A stretch of DNA of 60,011 nucleotides, taken from an uncultured Pseudomonadota bacterium (GTDB lineage: Bacteria; Pseudomonadota; Gammaproteobacteria; Enterobacterales; Succinivibrionaceae). A program made the position numbers and the translations under genes. Shown here piece after piece: positions 35,311 to 44,818 of this stretch. The stretch's first letter is position 1. Every line of letters starts with the position of its first letter. The stretch covers positions 1 to 60,011 of the forward strand of contig OMYE01000003.1 in NCBI GenBank assembly GCA_900315145.1, read 5' to 3'. A model generated the notes under the pieces. That model was not told the origin of the DNA. It did not search any database and was given only the letters and a program-made list of their open reading frames with translations.

Positions 35311-35569
35311 TTCCGTTTTAAATTCTAATACTTCGATTATAGAACAGTTTTGTATGTTATGTTATACGTAAGGTGGATTTTTTAGATGTTGTTATTTAAA
35401 GAACAGTTTATTTAGATAAGACAATGAATAATTATTCTTAAATATTTAAAGAGAAAAATCAAAATGACAGGAGCACAATACAAACTTTTTTATAAGTGAT
35501 TTATAACATGAGACGTGTTTTCAGTATTAGATATTACTTGCAAATTGGATATAAGGTAACGAAGTAATT
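35311..35569. other. Divergent intergenic region, opsX / kdkA
   Basis: With the kdkA leader this makes about 400 bases of AT-rich sequence without a gene. Apart from the kdkA promoter candidate at 35570-35599 I see nothing. Confidence 0.5.
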
Positions 35570-35599
35570 TTGCGATAAATACAAATCGATTGCTATAAT
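35570..35599 (+). promoter_or_regulatory. Putative kdkA promoter
   Basis: TTGCGA (35570-35575) and TATAAT (35594-35599) are 18 bases apart. The predicted leader is about 100 bases. Confidence 0.5.
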
Positions 35600-35709
35600 T
35601 AAACTATAGATGCCTGTGTATTTAACTATTTAAGGGATTTCTGCGATCGAATCGTGTTATATTGTTTCTGACAGTAAGGGTATGGTTGTATTTTGTAATG
35701 AGGTTTGGT

Positions 35710-36471
35710 ATGGCTTCAGTTAAAGATAAATTTATTGTAAATGGAGATAATTCTTGCTACTTGGTCAATCCGGAATTTATCTCAGAAGGGGTTACCGCTA
35801 AAGAACTTGACGACTATTTTGATATTGACGATTATAAAAAAAGCGCTAGGGTGATCGACGTTCATCACGGAAGAGGTGCTACTTACTTGGTTCAGGATAA
35901 GTATAAACGTCGTATAGTTATAAGGCATTATTATCGCGGTGGATTTATAGGCAGAATTTTAGAAGATAAGTTTCTTAAATTTTTTAAAAGTTCAAGAAGA
36001 TCATTTAATGAATTTGAACTTCTTATAACCATGAAAAAAATGGGATTATCTATACCAAAACCTATTGTGGCGAGAATGGAAAAAAATTTTCTCTTTGTGA
36101 GAAATGACATTATTATGCTTGAAATTCCAGGCACTAAGAATCTGGAGGAGATTCTATCAGAACGCCGGTTGTCTGATGCTGAAATATTGAAGGTAGGGGA
36201 TGCTTTGGGCAGATTATTTAAAGCTGGCATATACCATTCAGACTTAAATATAACTAATATTCTTTTTGATGGTGCCAATAATGTATGGATTGTTGATTTT
36301 GACAAATGTATTCAAAAAACAATAAATAAAAAACAGTACAACTCAATGGTGGAAAGGTTAAACAGGTCTTTTGAGAAGATTAAATCCAAACGCAATAATT
36401 TTAACTGGACCAAGGACAACTGGAATAAGCTTGATTCAGCAATTAAAAGTTCCTTTGAAAAGGATTACTGA
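35710..36471 (+). CDS. kdkA: Kdo kinase
   Basis: A 253-residue small-molecule kinase from the ATG at 35710, with GAGG six bases upstream. It matches Haemophilus KdkA in RGATYLVQDKY, IRHYYRGGFIGRI, RSFNEFELL and IPKPIVAR. The kinase-like catalytic loop is HSDLNITNILFD and the metal-binding Asp is in VDFDKC. It phosphorylates the single Kdo residue on lipid A, allowing OpsX to extend the core. Open frame continues 16 codons upstream but lacks similarity. Confidence 0.93.
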   Translation: MASVKDKFIVNGDNSCYLVNPEFISEGVTAKELDDYFDIDDYKKSARVIDVHHGRGATYLVQDKYKRRIVIRHYYRGGFIGRILEDKFLKFFKSSRRSFNEFELLITMKKMGLSIPKPIVARMEKNFLFVRNDIIMLEIPGTKNLEEILSERRLSDAEILKVGDALGRLFKAGIYHSDLNITNILFDGANNVWIVDFDKCIQKTINKKQYNSMVERLNRSFEKIKSKRNNFNWTKDNWNKLDSAIKSSFEKDY

Positions 36472-36592
36472 TATTTTGTTGATATCCGTTATAAAAAGGA
36501 AGAACAAAAAAAGCTAACCGATTATTGTTCTTATCACTTTAAAAGAAGTTTGGTAGAAAGAAGTTGTTTTAATTTTCGTGTATCTCTAATAT

Positions 36593-36625
36593 AGGAGCGA
36601 ACTCAGAATAAGTGGATTCGCTCCT
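36593..36625 (+). terminator. Probable kdkA terminator
   Basis: AGGAGCGAA (36593-36601) pairs with TTCGCTCCT (36617-36625) across a 15-base loop, followed by GTTAATTTTCT. It is about 120 bases after the kdkA stop. Confidence 0.6.
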
Positions 36626-36913
36626 GTTAATTTTCTAACCTAGTCAAGACAATAAACAGATCGTAAAAATAAAGTGTTTTATCTCCGTTTTTTCTGTTTC
36701 TATTTCTATCGATAAATTTCAAATAATTATATTAAAAATATAGTTATGTCCAGCACATAAGATATTATTTTTAATACTATTTACAGATGTACAGTAACTG
36801 TCATTTCTGAAAATGATCCGTTCTTTCAATCTAAATAGAAAGTCTTTCCATATGAATAGTTGAGCAATTTTATGCATTGCCTTGTATATCTTCAATATCA
36901 TTTGAGGTATTTT
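36626..36913. other. Intergenic stretch after waaA
   Basis: A minus-strand frame of 60 codons (36719-36901) begins just after the waaA stop but has no good ribosome site and an unremarkable composition, so I do not call it. Nothing else is visible. Confidence 0.5.
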
Positions 36914-38173
36914 TTACTTTATATCTAAACTTTCAGTAATGGCGGCGATAGTTCTATCTATAGCTCCCCGGTTGTTTAGAAGTACTTTTTGTGCATGGTG
37001 ATTCATGGACTCTCGTTTTTCGTGTGAAAGAAGCAGGTCAATGATTGTGTCTGCCAGATTATCCTCCGTCGCAACAACAGTGGCGTCAGCCTTCTCCAGT
37101 TCCTGATATATTTTTTTAAAATTTCTTATGCTTGCCCCTGTTATGACCGGTTTGTTTACAGCAATAGCCTCTAGTGGATTATGGCCACCTATATCGGTCA
37201 GACTTCCTGCCATCAGTACAATGGTGGAAACTCCCATATACAAAGTCATTTCCCCCATGGTGTTACCTATAACAATTTCCGTGGTTTTTTCAATAGCCCC
37301 ATCTGTTTTATTGGCTGTTTTATATCCTGCTTTTTGAGCAAGATTAAACACTGATATAAATCTTTCTGGATGTCTAGGAACTATGATCATTAAGATTTCA
37401 GGAATTTTTTTCTTTATCTTTCCAAATATGGAAAGAACCTTTTCATCTTCACCATCATGCGTACTGGCTACACAGAGTACAGGTCTTTCGTCAGGTATGG
37501 AGGCGAAAAATCCAGTTTTGTGTATATTTTCGGGAATTTCAATGTCATATTTCAAAGAACCTGAAACTGTAAGTTTATCCCCTGTGACTCCAAGACTGGC
37601 AAAATTACTTTTATCAGCTTCAGTCTGACAGATAAATCTTACGATTTTTCCGGAAATTAGTTCGTCAAAAGCTCTGCCTAATTTCCGGTATCTTGAAGCG
37701 CTTTTGTCAGATAGTCTCGCATTCATTAGAATAACCGGAACATGCTGTTTACTTAAATTATCAAGCAGATTGGGCCATAATTCCGTTTCCATGATAATCA
37801 GGGCTCTTGGTTTAAGTCTTTCTGTAAATTTCTTTACCATGAAAGAAGCATCAAACGGGGCATATAAATGAGTTACATAATCCAGTTTCTTGTATAGTTC
37901 GGCACTGGTTGTAGTGGTAGTTGTCACTACAATGCTGATATCAGGATAAAGATTATGGAATTTTTTAATTAAAGGTATTGCCCCCTGAGTTTCTCCTACA
38001 CTCACTGTATGAAACCATATAGGATTGTGATAATCCTTTTTAGGGATGTTTCCTGCGAGTTCTTTTACTCTGCTCCCGTATGGAGGATTGCTTTTTATTA
38101 TTGCTTTTTTGATAAAAATTAATGGAGCTATTATATTTGTTAGTAGATTATAGGCACATTTCAGTATAATCAT
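36914..38173 (-). CDS. waaA: Kdo transferase (KdtA)
   Basis: A 419-residue family-30 glycosyltransferase with an N-terminal membrane anchor (LLTNIIAPLIFI). It shows HTVSVGETQGAIPLI, with the catalytic glutamate, then TTTTTTSAELYKKL, METELWPNL, MNARLSDKSASRY and GGHNPLEAIAVNKPVITG. It transfers Kdo from CMP-Kdo to lipid IV-A. With kdkA present it is predicted to be monofunctional (one Kdo), as in Haemophilus. It overlaps waaF by 4 bases. Confidence 0.95.
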   Translation of the reverse strand: MIILKCAYNLLTNIIAPLIFIKKAIIKSNPPYGSRVKELAGNIPKKDYHNPIWFHTVSVGETQGAIPLIKKFHNLYPDISIVVTTTTTTSAELYKKLDYVTHLYAPFDASFMVKKFTERLKPRALIIMETELWPNLLDNLSKQHVPVILMNARLSDKSASRYRKLGRAFDELISGKIVRFICQTEADKSNFASLGVTGDKLTVSGSLKYDIEIPENIHKTGFFASIPDERPVLCVASTHDGEDEKVLSIFGKIKKKIPEILMIIVPRHPERFISVFNLAQKAGYKTANKTDGAIEKTTEIVIGNTMGEMTLYMGVSTIVLMAGSLTDIGGHNPLEAIAVNKPVITGASIRNFKKIYQELEKADATVVATEDNLADTIIDLLLSHEKRESMNHHAQKVLLNNRGAIDRTIAAITESLDIK

Positions 38174-39219
38174 AGTACGTCATTCCATTTGGCATTAATC
38201 TTCTGACGGACGATATCTGGTGTTAATTTTTTAAGACAGGATAAGGAACCGAATCTGCATGTTTTTTTAAAGCAAGGATGACATTCCTCTGTTGATTCTA
38301 TCATTAAAGCTTTGTCTTCTGTTGTTGTCGGCGGTGTGTATAAAGTGCTGGTCGAACCAAAAATAGCAACGAGTCGTGTTCCAACAGCAGCGCTTATGTG
38401 CATAAGTCCGGAGTCATTGCATATTACTATAGAACAGCCTGCAAGAAGGTCTATGGCTTCTTCAATGGTTGTTTTACCGGCCAGTATAAGTACTTTGTCT
38501 GCAAGTTCATCCGGGATATTTTGCTTTATGCATTCAGCTGTCTCAGCATCTTTTGTAGAACCAAAAATCCAGACTTCTCTTTGTGAATTCTTTTTTAGAA
38601 ATTTCACAGCTGTTTCAGCATAATATTCCGGAGGCCATTTTTTTGTAAGACCATATTCAGCTCCCGGACAGATTCCCATAACATCTGATTTGGTGTGAAT
38701 TTTAAATTTTTGCATACATTCATCACTGTTAAGAGGTCTGGTTTGCAGTGATGGATAAGGAATATCTTTTATGTCAGCAGATGTCCTGATTTCGTTATCA
38801 GGGTGTGAAAGAACTGTGTATCTTTCAATAAGTCTAGGGAAATCTTTTTTGTTTTTTTTGATATCAGTGAGGATAAAGTACCTTTGTTCTCCTAACCATC
38901 CTGTTCTGACAGGGATTTTGGCAAAAAAAGGAATAAGAGCACTTTTGAATGAATTTGGAAGAATATATGCCTGATCGTATTGTTCATCACGTAATTTCTT
39001 ACCGATAGTATATCTGGTTTTGATATCAAGCGCTCCGTGACCTATTGGCATAAGAATGCTTTTTGATACTTCAGGCATGCGTTTTAGAACGTCAAGACAC
39101 CATTTTGGAGCCATCACGTGAATTTCTGCATTAAGGTAGAGTTTTTTTAGTTCTTTGTACAGGCACTGTGACATTACTAAGTCACCAATCCATGAAGGAG
39201 CGATAACTAATATTTTCAT
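38170..39219 (-). CDS. waaF: LPS heptosyltransferase II
   Basis: A 349-residue GT9 enzyme starting MKILVIAPSWIGDLVMSQCL, with VMAPKWCLDVLKRMPEV, PIGHGALDI, YILPNSFKSALIPFF and ICNDSGLMHISAAVGT, all as in E. coli WaaF. It adds the second heptose of the inner core. AAGGA precedes the ATG. It is the first gene of waaF-waaA, with a 4-base overlap indicating coupled translation. Confidence 0.96.
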   Translation of the reverse strand: MKILVIAPSWIGDLVMSQCLYKELKKLYLNAEIHVMAPKWCLDVLKRMPEVSKSILMPIGHGALDIKTRYTIGKKLRDEQYDQAYILPNSFKSALIPFFAKIPVRTGWLGEQRYFILTDIKKNKKDFPRLIERYTVLSHPDNEIRTSADIKDIPYPSLQTRPLNSDECMQKFKIHTKSDVMGICPGAEYGLTKKWPPEYYAETAVKFLKKNSQREVWIFGSTKDAETAECIKQNIPDELADKVLILAGKTTIEEAIDLLAGCSIVICNDSGLMHISAAVGTRLVAIFGSTSTLYTPPTTTEDKALMIESTEECHPCFKKTCRFGSLSCLKKLTPDIVRQKINAKWNDVL

Positions 39220-39320
39220 AAAAATCCTTAATGTTTTATTAATTGTAGACTTTTTACATTATAATTCAAATAAGTATTATATTTGGCATTATTGTTTCTT
39301 AGTACTATTTTTATCGGTTT

Positions 39321-39953
39321 ATGTTAAATTTAAAAAAAAATGCGGTAACTTCGTCGGTTATTATTCTGTGTCTTGTAGTGTATTCTCTTAAACTGTGTTC
39401 AAGCAGTTTGGTTTTTGACTATTTGTTGTTTGACTGGGATAAGATGGTGTCTCAAGGACAAATATGGCGGTGCTTTACTCCTGCGTTGATACATTTTAGT
39501 TTCAGTCACATACTGATGAATATACTGTTCTTTAACTATTTCTCTGAACATTTAGAGATATTCCGCGGCAAATATAGACTGGTATGTATTATTCTTATTA
39601 CTGGTATTATAAGTAATTTTGCACAGGCTTTGTTCTCAGGAAACTGTAATTTTGGCGGATTGTCAGGTGTGGTTTCGGGAATTATAGGGTATTGTATAAT
39701 GATTTCCCCATATCCTTATTGTCCGGAAGTGTTCAGAAGTGCCATATCTTTATGTGTTGTTAATATTATATTCAATATTATAGCCTTTTATATGGATGAA
39801 CCTGTTGCATTCTGGGCTCATGGTATAGGTCTTATGGCAGGAATTGTTCTTGGAATTTTTGATTACTTCAGATTGATGCGTCAAAGTGCTCTAGAGCCGA
39901 AATTCAAAGATTATGTGGAAGTTATCAAAAGTAATATGCAAATCCATAGATAA
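39321..39953 (+). CDS. glpG: Rhomboid-family intramembrane serine protease (GlpG-like)
   Basis: A 210-residue polytopic membrane protein with about six helices. The catalytic serine lies in FGGLSGVVSG (GxSG) and the histidine in FWAHGIGLMAGI. WRCFTPALIHFSFSHILMN matches the WR...H...H segment of E. coli GlpG. It would cleave substrates within the membrane. It lacks the cytosolic N-terminal domain of GlpG. The ribosome site is poor (ATCGG). It is divergent from waaF and ends inside its own terminator. The symbol is by similarity. Confidence 0.85.
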   Translation: MLNLKKNAVTSSVIILCLVVYSLKLCSSSLVFDYLLFDWDKMVSQGQIWRCFTPALIHFSFSHILMNILFFNYFSEHLEIFRGKYRLVCIILITGIISNFAQALFSGNCNFGGLSGVVSGIIGYCIMISPYPYCPEVFRSAISLCVVNIIFNIIAFYMDEPVAFWAHGIGLMAGIVLGIFDYFRLMRQSALEPKFKDYVEVIKSNMQIHR

Positions 39954-39990
39954 CCGGATACAGACCGGTATCTCAGGTTATTTGTTTTTT
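39950..39990 (+). terminator. Terminator of the rhomboid gene
   Basis: ATAACC (39950-39955) pairs with GGTTAT (39976-39981), with inner GATAC/GTATC, then TTGTTTTTTTATTT. The gene's stop codon TAA is part of the stem. Confidence 0.85.
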
Positions 39991-40018
39991 TATTTCTGGA
40001 GTACCTGTACGCTTACTG

Positions 40019-42529
40019 TTATTTTGCCGTATGTCTCATATTGTTAGGCAGTAAAGGTCCGACAGCATTAAGGAGCTTTTGTAGTTTCTGTGGATTTTTC
40101 TTAATGGTACCGTCTTTCACTGTTTTTTTCTTGTTGCCGGACGAATTATCATCTGAAACTGATGTTACATAAATATAGTTGTGTCTGATGAAAGTCTCTT
40201 TCATCACTGTAAAAGTAATCGGATCAGAGAATTCCGGAGAATTATCTGTGATTTTTTCAGGGAGTTCCTTGCATTTTTTGACGCATTTTTCTATGAATTC
40301 AGAGATGGTAATAGAATTATCCTTCACAGAGTTGATGATATTGGCTGCAACAAGGTAACGGATTAGATTCTGGTAGATACATCTGCACAGAATGTTTAAT
40401 ACATCAGTGTATTCCGGATTTATACAGAATAGTTCACCTTCGGTAATCATATATTCAGATAGCTTGAATGACTTAAGGTAATCGTGAATGGTTGTATCAA
40501 GAACGTTTTCCGGAACAGGTGTGAACAGTTCATGTCTCAGAAAATAAAATACATTTCTTGTGTGGGTTGTGATATCCTCGATCCCTATTTTTTTATGAAC
40601 CATGACAATGGTAGTTATCAGAGCAGGTAGTACGAAGAAATGTAGAATATTGTTTCTGAAGTAGCTTAGATAAATAACCTGCTTAGGTGTAGGATCGGTG
40701 TGCTGTTCCCCGTCAATGACTGAGATATTAAAAGGGTGGAGCTCCATTGCCTGTAATATCAGCTGCTGACCTGGAGTTTCCGGTACAATATCCTGATGTA
40801 TAGTTTTACTTGATTTCAGAACATTAATATAGAAATTTACGATCTCATTTAGTTTTTTGATACTTAGTTTGTGATCTTTCTGAGAAAGAATTGCTAAAGC
40901 ACACAGGTTTAATCCGTTTATGGCGGCTGAGGCATTGAGATTTGTGACTATTTCATCGGAAAGCTGATTCACTATGTCAAAAAGCCATGATGGATCTGTG
41001 TTTCTTGCCTTGGTAAGCCCTCTGGTGTCTTCCTTCCAGTTAGGGACGTTTTGAGTAAGAAAATCACTTATCGTAATCGGTTCCCCAAAACTGATATATC
41101 CCCGGCCGTAATATTTAAATCTTTTGTAGATATTAAAAAGTTGCCAAAAGCTTTCCTTTTGTTTCTTCTTTGTTCCTGTAAGTTCATCCATGTAGGAATT
41201 AACTTCGAGAACTTTTTCGTACCCTAGGTAAATGGGAACAAATGTTACAGATTTATCAAGATTCTGAATCTGGTTCTTAACGGCCCATGAAACGATACCG
41301 GTTCTCGGAGGCAGGGTTCGTCCTGTCCTGGATCTTCCTCCTTCGATAAAGAACTCAATACTGTATCCCTTGTTACATAGTGTATAGATATATTCTTTAA
41401 ATACTGCTGTATACAGCTTGTCGCCTTTAAATTTTCGACGCATGAAGAAGGCACCGCAGGCTCTGAGGTATTTATTTATTGGAAAAAAATTCAGATTATT
41501 TCCGGCTACTACATGAGGAACAACCAGACATTCATGGAATAGGGCGTAGAAAAGCAACAGGTAATCCATGTGACTGCGGTGGCATGGTACATAAATAATT
41601 TCGTGACCGTTCTGAATGAGTTTATGGACTTTCCGGGCTCCTTTAATAGTGATTCCTCGGTAAAGTTTGTTCCACACAAGATGGAGTAGAATGGAGGTGA
41701 ATTTTAAAGCTGAATAGGATAGATCTGCCAGTATTTCATCAAGCATATAGTAGGCATCAGATTCAATTTCCGAATAATTTCTGCCTGATTCCCTGCAGAC
41801 AGTACGGATTGCCTCCTTTACATTATCACTCTGCAGTAATTCCTGTATAAGATACTGCCTGTTTGGGAGTCTCGGCCCTATAAATTCCTTATGTCTTTCC
41901 TCAAAATCTGCACGCGTTGATACAGCCAGTAATTTTATTAAATCCTGAATGTATTTGTCCTGAGGGTAGGTTACGGAATAATTCCCTGAGGTTTCAACTT
42001 TCTTCTTTAATTCTGTAAGGCTTATCGGCTCTGAGAGTACAGTCAGATTATCAAATCCAAGCAACAGTACTCTGAAAAATTTTCTTATAACACTTCTTGG
42101 TCTGTTAATTGGATCCTTATATGCTTCACCGACATGACCTGGATTTCTTCCCCAAAAAATACTGACGGGAATGACTTGGATGTCATCGCCTGTTTTATCA
42201 ATAAAATCGAACCACTGCTTGAATACATGTTCAAAGTGGTAATCCTTAGATTTCCCTGAAAAAATAAGGTTGGCCTTTTTCATGTAGGTTGTACGGGGAA
42301 TCTTGTATTTATCAGCTTCTATAGATGAAAAAGGATTTGGCAGTCTCTGTGCACGGGTAAGTCTTTCAAGGGTAAGCATATCGCTTATTGAATTTGACTG
42401 CATGATATAGCAGATACGCTTGTTCTCATCCAGATTGAGGTTGGATTTATTATTTTTCTTATAGTTACATCTAGCAAAGATTAGTACCGGAAGATAAAAA
42501 ATTGCTCTGAGGGTTTTTTCCAATAGCAT
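40019..42529 (-). CDS. plsB: Glycerol-3-phosphate acyltransferase
   Basis: An 836-residue PlsB. All four acyltransferase motifs are visible in order: HRSHMD (HX4D catalysis), GAFFMRRKFKG, FIEGGRSRTG and VPIYLGYEKV. Length fits E. coli PlsB (807). It acylates the sn-1 position of glycerol-3-phosphate with acyl-ACP or acyl-CoA, the first step of phospholipid synthesis, at the inner membrane. It is monocistronic here and divergent from fieF. Confidence 0.96.
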   Translation of the reverse strand: MLLEKTLRAIFYLPVLIFARCNYKKNNKSNLNLDENKRICYIMQSNSISDMLTLERLTRAQRLPNPFSSIEADKYKIPRTTYMKKANLIFSGKSKDYHFEHVFKQWFDFIDKTGDDIQVIPVSIFWGRNPGHVGEAYKDPINRPRSVIRKFFRVLLLGFDNLTVLSEPISLTELKKKVETSGNYSVTYPQDKYIQDLIKLLAVSTRADFEERHKEFIGPRLPNRQYLIQELLQSDNVKEAIRTVCRESGRNYSEIESDAYYMLDEILADLSYSALKFTSILLHLVWNKLYRGITIKGARKVHKLIQNGHEIIYVPCHRSHMDYLLLFYALFHECLVVPHVVAGNNLNFFPINKYLRACGAFFMRRKFKGDKLYTAVFKEYIYTLCNKGYSIEFFIEGGRSRTGRTLPPRTGIVSWAVKNQIQNLDKSVTFVPIYLGYEKVLEVNSYMDELTGTKKKQKESFWQLFNIYKRFKYYGRGYISFGEPITISDFLTQNVPNWKEDTRGLTKARNTDPSWLFDIVNQLSDEIVTNLNASAAINGLNLCALAILSQKDHKLSIKKLNEIVNFYINVLKSSKTIHQDIVPETPGQQLILQAMELHPFNISVIDGEQHTDPTPKQVIYLSYFRNNILHFFVLPALITTIVMVHKKIGIEDITTHTRNVFYFLRHELFTPVPENVLDTTIHDYLKSFKLSEYMITEGELFCINPEYTDVLNILCRCIYQNLIRYLVAANIINSVKDNSITISEFIEKCVKKCKELPEKITDNSPEFSDPITFTVMKETFIRHNYIYVTSVSDDNSSGNKKKTVKDGTIKKNPQKLQKLLNAVGPLLPNNMRHTAK

Positions 42530-42685
42530 GTTTATCTCCTATACTTTGGGGATTAAAAAACTGTTGTAAATACGATATTCTCATTATAACTACTATTGAA
42601 TTTATTTAGTGTGATTATTGATTTAAATCACCGGTGTAGTGCATAAAAAATTGAAAATGGTAAAATAGGTGCGAAAGATTCTGTC

Positions 42686-42713
42686 TTTATTGATAGATAT
42701 CGTTATCAATAAA
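42686..42713. promoter_or_regulatory. Inverted repeat between plsB and fieF
   Basis: TTTATTGATA (42686-42695) and TATCAATAAA (42704-42713) are perfect 10-base arms around 8 bases. It lies about 85 bases before fieF. It has no T run and looks more like an operator than a terminator. The arms share GATA/TATC with Fur boxes, but the spacing differs. Confidence 0.5.
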
Positions 42714-42796
42714 CATGCGAGAATGAATGTTTATTATTACGTCATATACCATTGTAAAACGTTTATATATGCAATTTCGGGAAAATATTGCAGAAA

Positions 42797-43690
42797 ATGA
42801 CTACAGTCACTAATCAGGAATATTCACGTTTATTAAAACTGGCAACTACGAGTTCGATATGTCTTGCCGGCGTGTTACTTGTCAGTAAATTAATTATCTG
42901 GTTGATGTCGAATTCATTGACAATTTTGGCATCAATGACAGATTCAATGATGGATTTGTTTTCCTCATTAATTAATTATTTGGCAGTAAGGTATGCATCT
43001 CAGCCACCTGACAGTGATCATAATTATGGCCATGCCAAGGCTGAATCAATTGCAGGTCTTGCTCAAAGTATATTTATTGCGGCATCATCAATTTTTGTTC
43101 TAGGTACCAGTATAAACCGACTGATAAATCCAAGTGCGATTTCTCACGAAATGGCAGGTATTGTAGTCACAATTTTTTCCTTGTTCCTCACTATTGTTGT
43201 GGTGTTAATTCAGACATATGTAATATCTAAAACCCGCAGCGACATTATTATGGCTGACAGACTTCATTGTCAAAGTGATATTTTTTCTAATTTAGCAATA
43301 TTACTGTCTCTTGTATTATCATTTTATGGTTATTATTATGCAGATATAGTATTTGCTATAATTATTTCCATATATATCTTCTATGGTGTTATAGCTATAG
43401 GTAGAAAGTCATTAAATGTTTTGCTTGATCGTAAGCTGCCTGATGATGTGGTCAGTGATATTGTGGATATAATAAACGGTACCGAGGGCATTTTGGGATA
43501 TCATGATTTGAGGACAAGAAGAGTAGGAAATGTTTTTTTTATTCAGGTACATGTAACCATGGACGGAAATCAATTACTTTTTGATGCTCATGATATAGCT
43601 TCAAGAGTAAAACACGATATTTTGTCAAAGTATGCTCAGTCAGATGTAATTATTCACATGGATCCGGTTCAGGTATTGCCTGAACAGTAG
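42797..43690 (+). CDS. fieF: Cation-efflux pump FieF (CDF family)
   Basis: A cation diffusion facilitator of 297 residues with six membrane helices. The metal sites resemble FieF: DSMMDLFSSLINY in TM2, DHNYGHAKAE after it, and the HCQSDIFSN segment in TM5. The cytosolic C-terminal domain contains HDLRTRRVG and VIIHMDP. It exports Fe2+ and Zn2+ using the proton gradient. A TTG three codons upstream is an alternative start. It is followed after 22 bases by cysE. Confidence 0.92.
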   Translation: MTTVTNQEYSRLLKLATTSSICLAGVLLVSKLIIWLMSNSLTILASMTDSMMDLFSSLINYLAVRYASQPPDSDHNYGHAKAESIAGLAQSIFIAASSIFVLGTSINRLINPSAISHEMAGIVVTIFSLFLTIVVVLIQTYVISKTRSDIIMADRLHCQSDIFSNLAILLSLVLSFYGYYYADIVFAIIISIYIFYGVIAIGRKSLNVLLDRKLPDDVVSDIVDIINGTEGILGYHDLRTRRVGNVFFIQVHVTMDGNQLLFDAHDIASRVKHDILSKYAQSDVIIHMDPVQVLPEQ

Positions 43691-43712
43691 TTTTAAGAAA
43701 GGAGTATTTGAA

Positions 43713-44492
43713 TTGGCTGCGATAGAACAAGTATGGAATGCCATCAGAACAGAAGCCAAGGAGATGATGGTTAAAGAGCCGATGCTGGGAAGTTTTTTTC
43801 TTCAGGCCATCATTAATCAAAAAAGTTTTGCTGATGCTTTAAGTTTTCAGCTGGCTACCCGGCTAAGCTCTCAAGTCATGCCTGCCGTTGTTCTTCGTGA
43901 AATATTTGATGAAGCTTTCTCATCTGACAGTGGAATTATACAGTCAGCCATAATTGATCTTGAGGCTGTTAAATCTAGAGATCCGGCTGTTTTATACTAT
44001 ACAACACCTCTCCTTTATCTGAAAGGGTATCAGGCTATTCAGGCCTATCGTATTTCGCATTGGTTATGGATAAATCAGCGTCATGAAATTGCCTATTTTT
44101 TGCAGAACATTATTTCAGTTACTTTTGGAGTAGATATTCATCCTGCTGCTAAATTAGGTTCAGGAATTATGTTTGACCACGCAACAGGAATTGTTATCGG
44201 GGAAACGGCTGTTGTCGGTGATGATGTGTCATTTTTGCATAATGTAACTCTTGGGGGAACTGGACATGAGCATGGGGACAGACATCCAAAAATATGTAGC
44301 GGAGTGATGATTGGTACCGGGGTCAGTATTCTCGGTAATATCATTGTCGGTACAGGTGCTAAAATTGGTGCTGGTAGCGTGGTTCTGCATGATGTTGAGG
44401 AGCATACAACAGTTGTCGGTGTGCCGGCCAAGGTTGTTGGAAAATGTAATTCAGAGAAGCCTAGTGCTGATATGGATCAGCACATAAACTGA
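43713..44492 (+). CDS. cysE: Serine acetyltransferase
   Basis: A 259-residue CysE. An N-terminal helical region is followed by the left-handed beta helix of hexapeptide repeats, containing MFDHATGIVIGETAV (catalytic Asp-His) and GGTGHEHGDRHPKI. It acetylates serine for cysteine synthesis and is usually feedback-inhibited by cysteine. The start is a TTG with GGAG eight bases upstream; no ATG fits. The tail ends near PSADMDQH, as in E. coli. It is close behind fieF and likely co-transcribed. Confidence 0.95.
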   Translation: MAAIEQVWNAIRTEAKEMMVKEPMLGSFFLQAIINQKSFADALSFQLATRLSSQVMPAVVLREIFDEAFSSDSGIIQSAIIDLEAVKSRDPAVLYYTTPLLYLKGYQAIQAYRISHWLWINQRHEIAYFLQNIISVTFGVDIHPAAKLGSGIMFDHATGIVIGETAVVGDDVSFLHNVTLGGTGHEHGDRHPKICSGVMIGTGVSILGNIIVGTGAKIGAGSVVLHDVEEHTTVVGVPAKVVGKCNSEKPSADMDQHIN

Positions 44493-44522
44493 TATTGTTG
44501 AACTGAAGGTTGCGTTGCGGTG

Positions 44523-44557
44523 AATCAAGGATGGCAGGTTAATTGTCATCCTTGATT
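44523..44557. terminator. Bidirectional terminator, cysE / coiled-coil gene
   Basis: AATCAAGGATG (44523-44533) pairs with CATCCTTGATT (44547-44557). TTTTGTTG follows on the plus strand. The stop codon of the convergent coiled-coil gene lies in the loop. Confidence 0.8.
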
Positions 44558-44802
44558 TTGTTGATTGACATGGAGATTCGTTTTTGCCATACACTAATAC
44601 TTTCACGAAGATTCTGATTGTCTTTCATCAGATTGTTCTTTTCAGCGGAAATTCTTGTAATTTCCGCTGAAAGTTTGTTTTCACGGGTAATCATGGACTT
44701 ATTCAATCTGTCTGATTTCTCCAAAAAGCTTCTTTTTATATTTTCAATTCTGTCCAGAATTTCTGTCTGGGAATCATCTAATTCTATGTTCTTTTTATCC
44801 AT
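44539..44802 (-). CDS. Small coiled-coil protein (possibly TIGR02449/ZapB-like)
   Basis: An 87-residue hydrophilic protein with heptad-like spacing from about residue 10 to 80. The end, LRESISVWQKRISMSINKIK, resembles the tail of TIGR02449 proteins, short coiled coils often encoded near cell-division genes. It starts 16 bases after the hslU stop, but the ribosome site is weak. It sits at the end of a unit that includes ftsN. Function is unknown; a division-linked role is speculation. Confidence 0.6.
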   Translation of the reverse strand: MDKKNIELDDSQTEILDRIENIKRSFLEKSDRLNKSMITRENKLSAEITRISAEKNNLMKDNQNLRESISVWQKRISMSINKIKDDN

Positions 44803-44818
44803 GAAGCGGTTGTCTTAA

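Noticed and set aside
36719..36901. A 60-codon minus-strand frame just after waaA
   Set aside because: No ribosome site, ordinary composition for AT-rich non-coding DNA, and no recognisable family.
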